DNA from: Trichosphaerium sp. ATCC 40318
Taxonomy: Eukaryota; Discosea; Flabellinia; Trichosidae
Assembly (NCBI GenBank): GCA_038496445.1
Contig: JALMLS010000374.1
Coordinates: 62,001 to 126,000, forward strand
Reading direction: 5' to 3'
DNA: 64,000 nt
The position numbers were made by a program, and so were the translations under genes. A model generated the notes under the pieces. It had not been told where the DNA came from, ran no database searches, and was given only the letters and a program-made list of their open reading frames with translations. Shown piece after piece: positions 35,885-48,593 of this stretch. Position 1 is the stretch's first letter. Each line of letters opens with the position of its first letter.

Positions 35885-38800
35885 TCATAAATTTCCACTA
35901 ACCCAATACTGAAGACCAGTACAGGCACCTACTGGAATTGTTGATTGTAATGTTGTTCTTCTTTTTTTCGGTTGCTTCTTATTGTTCCTTTTTTGTTTTT
36001 TCTTTGGTCTTCTTGGCCTTCTATCTCCTTGTCTCTTCTTCAAAGACTCGACTTCTTTACGCAACTTAAGAACCTCTTTCCATAACATATCTCTTGTCAT
36101 ATTATCAGGTACAGGAGGATCTTCAAGTTGATTTCTAAAAAAAAGAAAAAAATGAGAACAAAACAAGACAGGATAATTCCTCTCGTACCTTCTATTTTCT
36201 TTTGTCTTCTCGACTGTATCTATGTTAGATTCCATACTGCCGTTTGCATCAACAGAACGACTTTTAGCCATATTTTGTTCATGCACAGTATTGATAGCTT
36301 CTATGGCTGCTTTAAGTCTTGAGAACTGGTAAAGAACTTTTGACGAGTATGGATTAGATGATAACCATGTTCTGCATCTCTCTACAGTTTCATTTGCTTT
36401 TCTACTATCGAAATACGATAAATTCTCTACAAAACAAATAAGAATTGATGTCATCAATACGAAGGATTGCAGTACCTGCGATTTCAGGTACTCGTAACGT
36501 TGATTCTACCTTTTGAACTAAAAGTTCAAAGGATGAACGTGAGATGTCTCCTGGTACTTCTATAAGTGGTTTATCATCAATGTTGTCATCACCACTTTTT
36601 CTGGTGGCGAATATGACATATCTTGGAAGAACTTGACTCTCTTGAACAGTATTAGAATGAAAGTCATCCACCACTACAAAAACCAAAAAAAAGTAAAAAA
36701 TACCTTGAAAAACTACTAGTTCATCATATGGTCCTCTGGTGTTCGGCATACCCTCTTTATCAACTATTATACAATATTAATCATGTGGATTTATAACCTA
36801 ATATATTGGATACCCGTAACATAATGACTCTGATAACCTAGTCTGACAGGCTGTCCTACAATAAAAAATCAGTTTTTATCTTCACATTCATAGTTGTCTT
36901 TGTTGCTAACAAATTCTTTGAATTGCTGTGTTGTAGGTTCAAGAAATACCATGAAATCTGAGCTTGTTTGGAAGAATTGTATACATACCTTGAATGGAAT
37001 CTTTACCATGAGGATGCTCAACAACAGGAAGAGTACTACCAGGAACTACATAGCTAACAATAAATACTTGCTCTTCCGCTTCTTCTTCTTCAAAATTTTC
37101 GCTATAACCAGCTGCATAAGGTACATGTGTTGTAAAGTACATTCCCCTAAAAAGTAGATTAATACTTGAAATAACAACTGTGTACAGAAAACAAACTTCT
37201 CGTTTAGTTCTTTTTTGAATACCTTCCGTAGAATCCAGCATTTAACCTTGCCAATGAACTGAACCCTCCACTACAAATACTCCATACTGCTTCTTTATTT
37301 GTACCATGGACAGTAGGAACAACAGTGACCTGAAACGTTGATAAGTCAATGTAAAAAAATACACTAAGTAAGCTTACTTCTCTTCCAGCGTTCCAAGTGA
37401 ACTGATTTGAGAACTTTCCTAGTCTATTGAGTGTATGATCTCGTTCTTTTCTCTTGGGAAGATCGACCCAATCACCTCTTTTAAATAGGTGCGGCGTAGC
37501 ATCGAACTTGTGTCGAAGTTTTTCCAGCTCTGAAGTGAAAGCGTTTTCTAGTCCAGTATTTTCAACAACGAAAACTTTTTTTACTTCAAAGTTTTGACCA
37601 CCAAGCTTTTCACAAAATAAGTCTTTCGCAATAGCATATTCTACACCCTCAGGTTTCTTTAGAAACCTAAGTAAATAACATAAGTTTCACGTGATAAAAT
37701 TTATAAGGAGGTAGAAAATGCTGTTTGTATTGTTTACCTGTTTGGTTCAATCTCTTTTTTCTTTGGAGGGTATCGGCCTGATGCTATTGGCTCCCATTTC
37801 CCTGATGATATAAGGTCCTTAGGAATATGCCAAGGTTGTTCTACGCTCCGTAAAAGAGCTAAAGAGTGCATTGTGCCAGCAGAAACATCAGTAAACGAAA
37901 CGTCAGAATAACCTTAAGAAAACACGTGTTAACAACAAATCAACAAAAAAACGAGCTATACCATCCATCTTTGTTAACGTTGCTTTTGAACTTAAAGTCC
38001 CTGCCAGTTTTGAAAACCCAACTGAATATAATTCACCAGCTTCTAAGTATAAGAGTGAGTACTATCGTAGCTACAAATTTAGTTCAAAAAAAAAAAACAA
38101 GAAGAACCTGTAAGCGCAAGAGCGTGTCTCCAACCAGCTGCAATTTTAGTAAATTTTAAGCCCTTCCCTTCAAGCTTATTCAAGCATATATCATATCCTC
38201 TAAAAGTTAGCCTATTCTCACAATCCTCAAGCTGTCCATGGTTCCAAGAAAATAATCTACCATCAACAGAAAGAGCAATAATATGTCCATCACATGCATC
38301 TAACATTTCGAATTGAATATTTTTTGCTTCTTTCATAGCAGCAGGTTTTGATCCATGTCTCCACGAGTACAAATACCCCTTGTCTAAACATCAGTGAGTA
38401 AAACACGAGACTTTAAGTTACTCTCCAGAGCAACACTATTCAAAAAACAGAAAAAAAAAACAGGTAAGTACCTGTCATTGCAACACCAATGTAATTGCTA
38501 AGAGCGACTTGAATAAACTTATTCTTAGAAATACTTAGTTTTTTTGGCTCAACAACAGGCGATGACCACTCGCCCCACACCCATAATCCACCGTTTACTA
38601 CAAATATAATCAACTCAAGCACTAGAGCTATAAATCGTATTTCTATTGAACGCACCATCCAATGCAGCACTACGAGAACTTCCTGCTACAACTTTTTTGA
38701 ATATTACACCACGTGGTGTTTGTATTGGTACAGGAGTAAGACTATAAGATTTATCCTTTCCTACACCAAGACATCCAGTGCTACCATCATAACCAAAAGA

Positions 38801-40168
38801 AAAGACATCGCCCTCTCCTATGAAAATGTAAATTTAGAAGTGTATTTTATTCAGAGCGCACGTGTCAATGCCAAAGAATGATGATAGCCAGCTGATACCT
38901 TTTTGGATAAAAAAAATTAGTACTTTGAAAAATAGAGAATGTAACAGGTTTCAACGCACTTGTGTGAAGCATCTTTTTGGATACGTTAGCTCCTTTGGTT
39001 TGAAAACCCTCTTGTCGTTATTTCCTATACCCAGTTGACCTAAAGCATTTGCTCCCCAAGCCATAATTGTTCCGGTTTCTTAATATCCAGTGTTAGTTTA
39101 ATACTACAATTCTTAAGGAACTAACGTGTTATAGCGAGACTGTGATCATGTCCTGCTGATGTATAAATAATATATTTATCCTCTAGTAAAGGTATCTCAC
39201 AAGGGAACTGATGAGAAACGAGATCTCCATGACCAAGCTTTCCAAGATTACCATAACCCCAGGATGCAACACGATAACTCTCCTTATCGTCTACATCAGG
39301 CTCAAGATTCTTCAAGTCGAATTTAAATGGCCCAGACAGAACAATTTCTATTATCGTTCCTGATGTTTTCCTATCGGCGACACCTACGCAATGTATAAGA
39401 GAAACGTGATGCAAAAGTGAAAAACAATAAAAAAATAAGAAACGAACCAACTGTTGGATACACAAACTGACAACCATCCTTTGCAAGTGTACAAAGAGTG
39501 CCTATAAATTTACCCTGACGGGTAAAGAATACTTTACCAGAAGGATACATGCCAACACCAACGACAGCGCCTAACAACAAAATCATCAAAAGAGGCCTAA
39601 ACACAAAACACAAAACACAAAACAATAATTTTACCTTTGTTATTGAACGGGTTTGTGAAGTCTCTAGCGATCCCTGCATCTACGAATAGCTTACCATCAT
39701 CTGAGTGTACACCAATAGAGTCCTCAGACCAACCTTAAACAGCATTTAAAAAAAACACAATTAAGAAAGAACTAAGACCGTTAAAAATAGTTTGCATACA
39801 AATAAAAAATTAATGGCCGGCGTTGGTTTGTATAAACGATTAACGTGTTTGTGTATCTACCTGGCATTTTATCCTTTAACTCATAATTATCAGCTGTCAA
39901 CCCTATTCCGATAGCGTCGGAGCACTGTTCAATGTTTACTTCAAAGTAAGAGACTGTTGATGCGTTTGTAATATCCCATGGTTTATTTGTACGGATTGAG
40001 CCTGAAAATAGCGTAAATACACGCTGATTATTGATTGAGAGCGATTTTTGATCACTTACAGTACTTTAGAGCCGGTCGGTACCATTCCACTCTAAATCGT
40101 CCTGCAGCGCTTGTTTGTACGTTAGGCGCATCCTCAGGGTGATGTACAATCTCCACACGGTGCTTCAT
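35885..40168 (-). CDS. SPRY - RCC1 repeats - PARP catalytic domain fusion protein
   Basis: A single minus-strand gene of about twenty exons starting at an ATG at 40168 (MKHRVEIVHHPEDAPNVQ). The N-terminal part is a SPRY domain: DAIGIGLTADNYELKDKMPG, GWSEDSIGVHSDDGKLF, VGVGMYPSGKVFFTRQGKF. It is followed by RCC1 repeats: VASWGYGNLGKLGHGD, SAGHDHSLAIT, IMAWGANALGQLGIGN, DVFSFGYDGSTGCLG and SAGTMHSLALLRS. An exon at about 37740-37910 encodes both the last RCC1 strand and the linker, proving the junction. A PARP catalytic domain follows: VVPTVHGTNKEAVWS (His), FYGRGMYFTTHVPYAAGY (Tyr) and GPYDELVVFQESQVLPRY (Glu), so the H-Y-E triad for polymer synthesis looks intact. The tail is basic (RRPRRPKKKQKRNNKK). 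Nuclear ADP-ribosylation is inferred. Confidence 0.85.
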
Positions 40169-40324
40169 GGTTGCTGAGCCGAGTACACAAAAAATCTAAA
40201 ATTAACTAGTTTTTCACCAAATTCTTCTCAGTTTTGGTATGTATTTCACGGGAACTTGGGACTATTTTAACCAAAATTTCAAACATCTCAAGGTAAGGTT
40301 TTTAAGCTCCCGTTTTAAATAACT

Positions 40325-40477
40325 ATGAGCGGGTGGGTATTCCGAGTTAATGAACGGTGAGTTGCGATCGTGTAAATGCCACGTGATACTACTTTTACTA
40401 ACCGATACAACATTACAAGACATTCACTGGAACACAAGCAGATGTACCTAGCTAAAAGTTATTTTTTGCTTGTGTAG
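40325..40477 (+). CDS. Possible 29-residue spliced ORF (MSGWVFRVNERH...)
   Basis: Exon 1 (40325-40356) MSGWVFRVNE plus two bases, donor GTGAGT, intron 40357-40419 ending TTACAAG, exon 2 (40420-40477) HSLEHKQMYLAKSYFLLV and a TAG. The two exons total exactly 30 codons. A diverged copy at 30965-31110 preserves the exon 1 coding sequence. It sits between the divergent PARP start and the PTEN stop. It could also be the 5' end of a larger decayed gene. The function is unknown. Confidence 0.35.
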
Positions 40478-40568
40478 TCTTGGGATTTTTTTGTTACGTA
40501 AGATAGTGCCAACTATGAACTACAGTGAGCTACAGCGCTTTCCATTCAATGATAACAGTTTTTTATTG

Positions 40569-43065
40569 TTACAAAGTATCAATACCCTTCTCTGGTTCCT
40601 CTTCGCTGTCCTCATCTAATGTCATTCGTATTTTATCTGCCTTCTCAGTATCTTCTTTAGTGGTTTCCTCGTCTTCATCCTCTGAATCCTCAGAGTCTTC
40701 TTTTGGATCGTCTTCTCCTTTTGAATCGTTCGATTCAACCAGCTTATTACCTTTCAAGTCAACAACAACCCAATCACTTCTTAAAGCTTCTATTGGCTCA
40801 TTTTTACCACCTGCTTTTGCCAATGCTTTAATGTCAAAGTTTGGATCTCCATCGATTGGTTTAGCTGATTTTTTCATTTTGTTATGTGTATCTAGCATGT
40901 ATTCAACAAGTGTTGGGTTCCATGAATCTAGAACATAATTAAGTAAGCGAGAAATGCATTACAAGAGAAAAAAAACGAAGAAAAAAATAAGAATCTTGTT
41001 ACGCACCTGACACGTCTTCATCACCTTCAGAGACTACTAAAGTTATTTTAAAGTCATCTGATATCCTACACAAATAATTAGAACACTATATATTGAGAGA
41101 GCAGCGAACCAAGAGAATGTCTTGAACGACTTTCAAAAAAATCTTACCTGCTATCTTTATAAGCAATATCCATATCTTGTTTTGTAAAAGCAACATCTCC
41201 ATTTTCATCATGTTTTAAGAATGCCGTATTAAATGACAAACGGACCAGAGACTCCCTAAAAACCGTCAGAAAAGACGAATCCAAAAAACAAAACAAAAAT
41301 TCCAAATACAAAGATTCTCAAATGAAGACCTGATCAACTTACCGCTTTGTACCAAGCAAAGCGCTTCCGCCAATATGATACAATTTCATTACAATATCCC
41401 CTTTCAGCTCTATGCCACTTGTATCAAACCTCATTACCTTGTATAAACGTCAAAAGAGGCTAAACCCAAAACCAAATAACACTCACTCCATCTTGTGGTA
41501 AGTAATTTGTAGCTTTTTCACGTTTTGTCTCTGAACAGAATAGTGTATTCTCTTTGTTTTTAGAGCAATTGTAGATATATAAGAGAGGTCGGATACCTAC
41601 ATTACATTAGCCCCAATCACTGGAACCAACCTCCAACAATAAACAAAACCCAAGCTTGGAAAAAAGAGGCAAAAAAGATGAAAACTTTCAGACATACCAC
41701 CGCCTCCAATAATAGGTATAGGTCCTATCCTGACTGCATTGAGTCTAGAAATAATATTAAAACAAACAATAAGAAGACTAAAGTCCTTTACCTGAAGTAT
41801 TTTGGGCGTGGATCTTCACCTTGCATAATTCTGCCAAAGTAACGAATGTATCTAAATACCATGTAAGCCAAAAAAACGTGAACAGCCTAAAAAGACTACT
41901 GAGAGCGAGATCTATGCAAAAACTATGTTTTACAATACAGTCATGTATGTTATTTTGACAAACGACAAAAAAGAAGAAAGAATTGAAAAAAAAAAAAGGT
42001 GTGCCTTCGTTGTGATGGTTGTCGCACTCCAACCTGATTATGCGACCGACGGATACCGTAAAACTTCATGGCATTGTCTATATGTAAAAATTTTGATATA
42101 TACATGAGGTAACTTATAACCACAGTTCCTAATTTAGTTCGTCAAATGAGCGAAGAAATCAACAAAAAATGAACCACGAAAAACCTAAAAAAGGAGCGTG
42201 TCTACTCTAATAAAATGCATCCAAATGTATGCCTACCTGTACGACCACGACCAGCGAGGCAGTGTACAACAGCAACGTTTTCTTGGCTAACAGAAAGCCA
42301 AGAATGAAGGGATTTTACTATTTTGAATAATAAGGGAAGTGGCGGCGCGTGATGATCAGGCCACCCGACATCCAATACCTGTAACGTATTAATAAAACCG
42401 TGAAAACATAGTATTGATTTAGAAAATATCTTTGAAAGATTCAAACACGTGATTTTTGGGAAAGGTAGACTAAAAACGTGAAGAGAGTATACAGCGTAGT
42501 TTGGCATGTTTTCTTTTTTGCTATCTACGCGCGTAGCTCTTCACTAGAATATGAAGGTAATTAATGTTACCTTATTGTGGAATGACTCTGTATCGTATTT
42601 GCGTTGGCTGAGATTAAATATCTATTTTTTTTTGTAAATTGATTTATATTTTTTTCCAAATCTATTGTACCAAGTAATGATCCCTGTGACGTTCGTTTAA
42701 CATTGCCGAGACGTGACTTATATCATTTCTGTATGTAGCTTCAATACCAGTTGCTGGGAAACCCATAGCTAAGTGGTTTTAGTATTTAAAAGGCGTAGGA
42801 GGTAAGTTACCAATGATTTGCGGCGTTATATAGCCCAAATCCTAAAGATCGGCGGTTAGCGTTAGAAATAATACACGCATATTATTACCAAATCGTATCG
42901 GCCATCATTAACTACTTGAAGGTTACTCTCGATACAGAAAATTGTAAAACAATTTAAAACGCGTCAAGTGACTATATACAGTTTTGCGCGTTGCTTTTTG
43001 TTCAATACAAGTAACTTACACCGTTTTTTGTCTTGGCTGACTTTCTGCTTTATAAATGTGTACAT
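40569..43065 (-). CDS. PTEN: PTEN-family phosphoinositide phosphatase
   Basis: Joined from an ATG at 43065: MYTFIKQKVSQDKKRLVNDG, YDLDLGYITPQIIAMGFP, GIEATYRNDISHVSAMLNER, DHYLV, NLSQRKYDTESFHNK, VGWPDHHAPPLPLL, the P-loop AVVHCLAGRGRTG, TVVISYLMYISKF, AMKFYGIRRSHNQ and RYFGRIMQGEDPR. A C2 domain (GVMRFDTSGIELKGDIVMKL, DDFKITLVVSEGDEDVSD) and a long Asp/Glu-rich tail with Ser follow, as in PTEN, whose tail is a CK2 target. The order and spacing match PTEN well. In the P-loop the two lysines of human PTEN (HCKAGKGRTG) are Leu and Arg here, which may change lipid preference. The 3' end converges on nothing; its start is only 50 bp from the stop of the next minus-strand gene. Confidence 0.9.
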
Positions 43066-43114
43066 CAAGCGAACAATTTGATGCCAGTCGCGATAGCCTA
43101 TTTAAGAAACCTGC

Positions 43115-43961
43115 CTAATAGGCCAAACGATAAGTGCCTCCGGTCAACCATGGTCGCAAGCCAACAGATTTGAATACTGTTTTGATTGCATCGATTCTTG
43201 GTTGAAACCTAAGGGTAAAAAGTCTATCATGACAGGTACTAGATGAATGACACGCAAGAATTTTGTGATGTTGTTTCTTTTTTTTCTTTATACAAGTGTT
43301 GATGTTACATAAAATAGTCTGATACGTCATGTAAGAAAGCCCAATAAAAATGTTGATAAATTGAGTAGTAACTCCAAATCCTTTCGACCTTATAGAACGC
43401 AGATATTGGCCTATCAACCAGGTAACCAAAATCGAAATTGTGGGCTAGTGGATAAAAGAATATGCAGAAAACGTATACTGAGCGTGTAAAGAAAGATGAA
43501 GTGATTACCAGCTGATATTAGTAAGCGAAATTGTTTAGTGACACGAACAATAAGTGAAATCTTGTTTATTGAGTGACAACGTACCTTTTTTAAGTCTTCT
43601 TCCTTTGAAGTTGATGCGTATAGCTGAAGTGCACCTAAAGGTAGGCACTGACAAGCGAAAATATCCTGACAGTTGTATAAGCCTACGAAAAGCTAGCATT
43701 GCGTTATACGTACCCACATCAAGTAATAATCAAGTGTTCTGAACATTACTACGCTTTTGTTAGCCAAAACGCTTGTATTAATATAATATTGATCTACGTA
43801 CTGTCTGAAGCGGAATATAAATGCTGAAACACCATAGTAGGTGATAGCAAAGCAGCAATACCGTAAGTTACGTTTATTATGCCATGCAGGCGAAGAACGC
43901 CCTCACGACTACCCCATAAGCCAGTGACGAGCACCTGCCACACTTTCTCGGCTGTCTCCAT
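43115..43961 (-). CDS. Small multi-pass membrane protein, unknown
   Basis: Exon 1 starts at an ATG at 43961: METAEKVWQVLVTGLWGSRE, then GVLRLHGIINVTYGIAALLS and PTMVFQHLYSAS. Further exons give LYNCQDIFACQCLPLGALQL, WLIGQYLRSIRSKGFGVTT, FINIFIGLSYMTYQTIL and a last exon RFQPRIDAIKTVFKSVGLRP ending TYRLAY at the stop at 43115. About four hydrophobic segments are expected in about 190 residues. I do not recognise a family. It is divergent from CCT6 (44257), with a 295-bp spacer, and shares orientation with PTEN. Confidence 0.6.
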
Positions 43962-44256
43962 TTAAAATACGCGTGGATACAAGCGATGGTTATATACAGG
44001 AGTGACACAGCAGGACGCTGAACTTAGTTCGCTACAAACAAAAAAAAAACCGAAAAAGTTTTGTACGGTATTTTCCCTCAAGATGTAATGTCAAGTCATT
44101 TCAGAGGAAGCCGAAATATTTCAGCATGCTTGTTGTGAGACAGTGTTTTTATGGTGTACATGTACTCCTTGAGAAGGTTTGATGAACGGGTTCTTTAAGT
44201 GTTTTTTGTAGAAATTTAAAGATTTTTTTGTTGTTCTTTTTTACACCCTGTACAAC

Positions 44257-47084
44257 ATGTCTGCCCTCAAGCTCGTTAGCAAGGACGCTCAAATTGCCAG
44301 CGCACAGCATGCTCTGCTCATTAATATTAACTCAGCGAAGAGCTTGCAAAAAATTCTCGCCTCTAACCTAGGACCAAGAGGAACACTCAAAATGTACGAT
44401 ATACCGTAATTTGGAGCGATTTGAAGCGCTCAGGGGCACTAAACACTGATTTTCCTCACACGGCTTCAAGGTTGGTTTCTGGTGCTGGCGATATTAAATT
44501 GACAAAGGATGGAAACGTATTACTCAAAGAAATGGTGCGTACATTAGCCATCAACGCTGTATTCTAGATCTCGCCTAAATCGCAGTTATTTTCATCTAAG
44601 TAATTTACTAGCACATAAACCACCCTACCGCCAGTTTAATCGCTCGCAGCGCTGTAGCACAAGATAAAATTACAGGTGATGGTACAACGTCCAATGTCAT
44701 CATTATTGGCGAAATCCTCTCCCAAGTAAGCGACAACGTACTATTACATCGCGTCTGACACTTTTCAGGCTAGCCGATGGTTGGCAGAAGGTGTTCACCC
44801 ACGGGCTCTCGCAGACGGTATCCACCTCGCTGAGCGAAAGGCATTGGAATTTTTAGACAAATGCGCCATCCAAAAGGTAAGCGTCACTGGTTTAACGCGG
44901 GTTTTCAAATGTTTTTTTTAATTTTTCTATGTGACTGACAGGTACGCTTTTAGAAACCAGAAGAGATGACCAACGAACTCTTGTCATGCGTAGCAAACGC
45001 ATCTTTGGCAACTAAAGTTCATGCCAAGCTCGCTAACGTTTTAACGCCTGTTGTTGTTGATGCCATTCTATGCGTCAAACAAGGTGAAAAACCAATCGAT
45101 TTACACATGGTACGATACTAGATTCTCGCGAAATAGAAAAACGCACAACTCCTTAAGCGCGGATTTTCTATCTTGCTTAAAATTAGATTGCAACTTTCTT
45201 TTACTCGATACTCTTGTTTTGACGTAATGTATAGGTTGAAATCCAAGCTATGCAACATAAATCAGATGTAGACACTCAACTAGTAAAGGGTTTAGTATTG
45301 GATCACGGTCCTAGACACCCAGAGATGCCAAAACGTCTTAAAAACGTACTTTAATTTTATTTCATTTACATCGCTTTCTTTTCATCTCATTTTTATAACT
45401 AGTGCTTTATTCTCACCTGTAACGTATCCCTTGAGTTCGAGAAAGCTGATACTAACAATGGTACGTCATTTTTCTCCAACAAAGTTTTATTTTCTCGGTT
45501 GTTTGTTTTTTTTTCGATTTTTTGTTTAAATGATGAAACAACGACGGTCTTCGTAAGTTCTTTGACGATGAAACTCAAACCCATAGATAGCTGATTTTAA
45601 ACCCCTCATTTAATAAGAAAATGTTTTAAAGCAACATGCTGGGCATGTATTTATTATTTTTTTTTTCTTTAGAAGCCAGTTGGGAATCTGCTGAACAACG
45701 TCAGAAACTCGTTGAAGGTGAACGTAAATTTTGTGATGATAAGGTAAGAAAGATCATCGAACTTAAGAGACAAGTATGTGATACTGAAGACAAAGGATTC
45801 GTCATTATCAACCAAAAGGTAAGCGCTTTAAAACATAAAAACTACACAAATTTGGACCAAGCTTCTTTTTTGTGGAGATGTTTCAGCTAATCTTTCTTTG
45901 TAGGGTATTGACCCTATGAGCCTTGATATGCTCGCTAAAGAAGGTATTATGGCCCTCAGACGTGCTAAGCGTAGAAACATGGAACGTCTCATGCTTGCCT
46001 GTGGCGGGTACGTCTGTTTTCTTTTTTTTTTTAATGTTCGTTTTTAACATTTTTCCTTTAGTACTGCCGTAAACTCCTTGGAAGATATTTCCCCAGAAGT
46101 TTTGGGTCAAGCCGGTACTGTTTACACTCAAGTTCTCGGAGAGGAGAAATACACTTTTGTAAAGGACGTCAAAAATCCAAACTCTTGCAGTATCTTGATT
46201 AAAGGTACGAAGCTTGAAGTATTCTGGTTTTATCGCTTTTTTTTTAAAAGGATTTTTTTTGACTTTCTCTCTAGGTCCTAACAAGCATACTATCTATCAA
46301 ATTAAGGATGCTATCCGTGATGGTCTTCGTGCTGTTAAAAACACCATTGATGATAAATGTGTTGTCCCTGTACGCCTTCTTTCTTGAACATTTTCAAAAT
46401 CAATCAATTTTTTTTTTTTTTTTTGAAATGTTTCTTTATTTCGCTGTTCGGTGAACTGTACTCGCTCGATTCTGACGCCGGTTTTTAGGGTGGTGGTGCT
46501 TTTGAAATGGCATGTTCTGCTTTCTTGCATGAATTTGCTTCATCTGTAGAAGGCCGTAAACGTCTTGGTGTAGAATGCCTTGCAGATGCTCTCTTGGCTA
46601 TCCCAAAGACTCTTGCTGTTAACTCTGGTATTGACCAAATTGATGCATTGTTGGCACTTAAATCTGAACATAAAAAGGGTCACTGCGTTGGGTATGTTAT
46701 CATGATGAAAGAAACAAAATTGATTTTTACTATTTTTCTCTCATCTCTTTTTCTCGCCTTGTGTTTTCTCTTTTTTTTCTTCTTCTGTGCGTGCACATTA
46801 CGGCTTCTTGGATGGCGCTCTACGGATATTAAACGTAGTTTTTCCTTCTGCAGGAGCCAATATATTACTTTGAAAAAAACAATTAGAATAATAAGTTTCA
46901 AGCTCGTTCTTACTGTTTTATTTAAAGACTTGATATCTGGAGTGGTAAGCCAATGTCCCCTGAAGCTGCTGGCGTCTATGATATTTACAGAGTTAAAAGA
47001 CAACTTCTTCACTCTGCTATCAGTGTTGCAACGAATTTGCTTTTGGTAGACGAGATTCTACAGGCTGGTAAAGCTAAACAATAA
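44257..47084 (+). CDS. CCT6: Chaperonin CCT/TRiC subunit zeta
   Basis: About thirteen exons. From an ATG at 44257 ([20 protein letters not shown]) they read [31 protein letters not shown], the ATP motif [140 protein letters not shown] and a C-terminus with [20 protein letters not shown], ending at 47084. [32 protein letters not shown] is typical of CCT6. This cytosolic hetero-oligomer folds actin and tubulin. Donors include GTACGA (44394), GTACGT (45461) and GTACGC (46370). Confidence 0.95.
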
Positions 47085-47321
47085 AGCAAAAAAAAAGTTC
47101 TTAATTATCATGTCTTTCTTTGTTCTCCTTTACTTCTGTTTGTATATCTCGATGGTTGTTGCAACTAGTAACACGCGTGAAGCGTGAATAATAGTACAAT
47201 CAGGAGGGTTGTCATCTACGAGAGACGTCAAACATGATTGCTGTTAAAGTAGTTCACTGAACAATCGGGGTTTTGTGCCACCTATTTATTACAAGTTAAT
47301 AATACAACACACGTACAAGCA

Positions 47322-47912
47322 ATGAATGAAGTATTGCCTGGTCTGTTTTTAGTACGTCATAAACAATTCTGTCCATTCATACATTTCTTTTCATTAAAAC
47401 CACATTCTAACGCACTGAAAGGGCTCAAGAAGCGATGCTAACGATAAAAAAGCGCTTGATAAAAATAAAATAACCCATATTGTGATGATATGCGATACAA
47501 TGCCTTTTCCTCCATTCGTAGACTGTTTTAAGTACAAAGTACTTACATTCTGGGATAATGAAAAGACAAACATCCGGGAACACTTTCAAGAGTGTAATAT
47601 GTTCATTTCAGAAGCGCTAGAGAACAAAGGACGAGTTTTAGTTCATTGGTATGTAAGAAGAGCAAAATACTTTGAACATAATTTAAACGAAAATGTGACT
47701 CGTTAATTGTGGTTTGTAGTGGCGCTGGAGCAAGTAGAGCACCTACTATAGTTATTGCATACATGATGAATGTTGAAGGTTACGATATAAAACAAGCTAT
47801 AGATCACATTAGAACCGTGAGGCCGTTTGTAGAGCCAAATGATGGATTTATGAAACAACTCAAAACATATGAAGGAGAGATTCTTCGCAACCCAGGAACT
47901 GTAGATACGTAG
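47322..47912 (+). CDS. Atypical dual-specificity protein phosphatase
   Basis: Three exons: 47322-47351 (MNEVLPGLFL; donor GTACGT), 47422-47648 and 47720-47912. The joined protein has the DUSP start (LPGLFLGSRSDAND), ITHIVMICD, a general-acid region (LTFWDNEKTNI), the catalytic loop VLVHCGAGASRAPT (HCx5R, split by the second intron) and AIDHIRTVRPFVEPNDGFMK. About 150 residues, with no extra domain, fits small atypical DUSPs acting on phosphoproteins or other phosphates. All key residues are present. Confidence 0.9.
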
Positions 47913-48593
47913 ATTTAAGGGTATACTTCTATTTAGTGTAATCTATATTCTTTGTAATACAATATGCTCAAATGGAGCTACACGTGGTTTCCTTTTCTGG
48001 CGTACAATATTGGTTTCTGATCGAATTTGGAAGGCCTAAACTACTGTTCAACCTTATCACGTTAGAACACATGTGCGAAATAACAGTATTTGTTAAAAGT
48101 GCATGCATTTTATTGTATTCCACGTTGTTGTTGGCCGTATCTAGCAATAAAGGGGTCGTCGCGCATAGTCTCAATTGTTTTTTCTTTTCCTTTACAAACT
48201 TCGTTTTGCTTGTATTTTGGAAGCCAGTCAGTTTCTCCGTGTTCCCACCTGCAGAGGTTGCCGTATCCACAATGTCCGGTTTCATAGTAACTCCGGCAGC
48301 GATTGGGATTGTAGTAAAATTGAGGTATGTTTGTGTTTTGCTAAAGAACAGCTGTTAGAGACAGTCAAGACTGATTTTTTTCAAATGAAAAGAAGAATTG
48401 GAAAAAGATTTGCTGTTTACAATTACACTTCAAAATCATCGCCTTTTTATTTTCCCTCCCGTGCCTTGAAAAAACTGTTTTTATAAGGAAATAAAACACA
48501 AGGTCTTACTGTGCAACACTAGAGTGCGTTTTTTTACAATAGCCTAGCTTTTTACTCGCTAAACCACAATCTTTCCTAATTACGTATTACCAG
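47913..48593. other. Region upstream of A3, possible small or decayed gene
   Basis: A plus-strand open frame from about 48175 to 48486 reads KLRFACILEASQFLRVPTCR, then IHNVRFHSNSGSDWDCSK and RIGKRFAVYNYTSKSSPF, Cys-containing but of no family I know. An ATG at 48272 also starts a 53-nt phase-2 exon candidate (MSGFIVTPAAIGIVVKL; donor GTATGT at 48325) that would join A3. Only one of these readings can be right. Confidence 0.25.

Noticed and set aside
40525..40938. Plus-strand Ser-rich 137-residue ORF
   Set aside because: It is antisense to the Asp/Glu-rich tail of PTEN.
46680..47012. Minus-strand 110-residue ORF
   Set aside because: It overlaps a CCT6 intron and exon on the plus strand, is Lys-rich from T-runs, and shows no domain.
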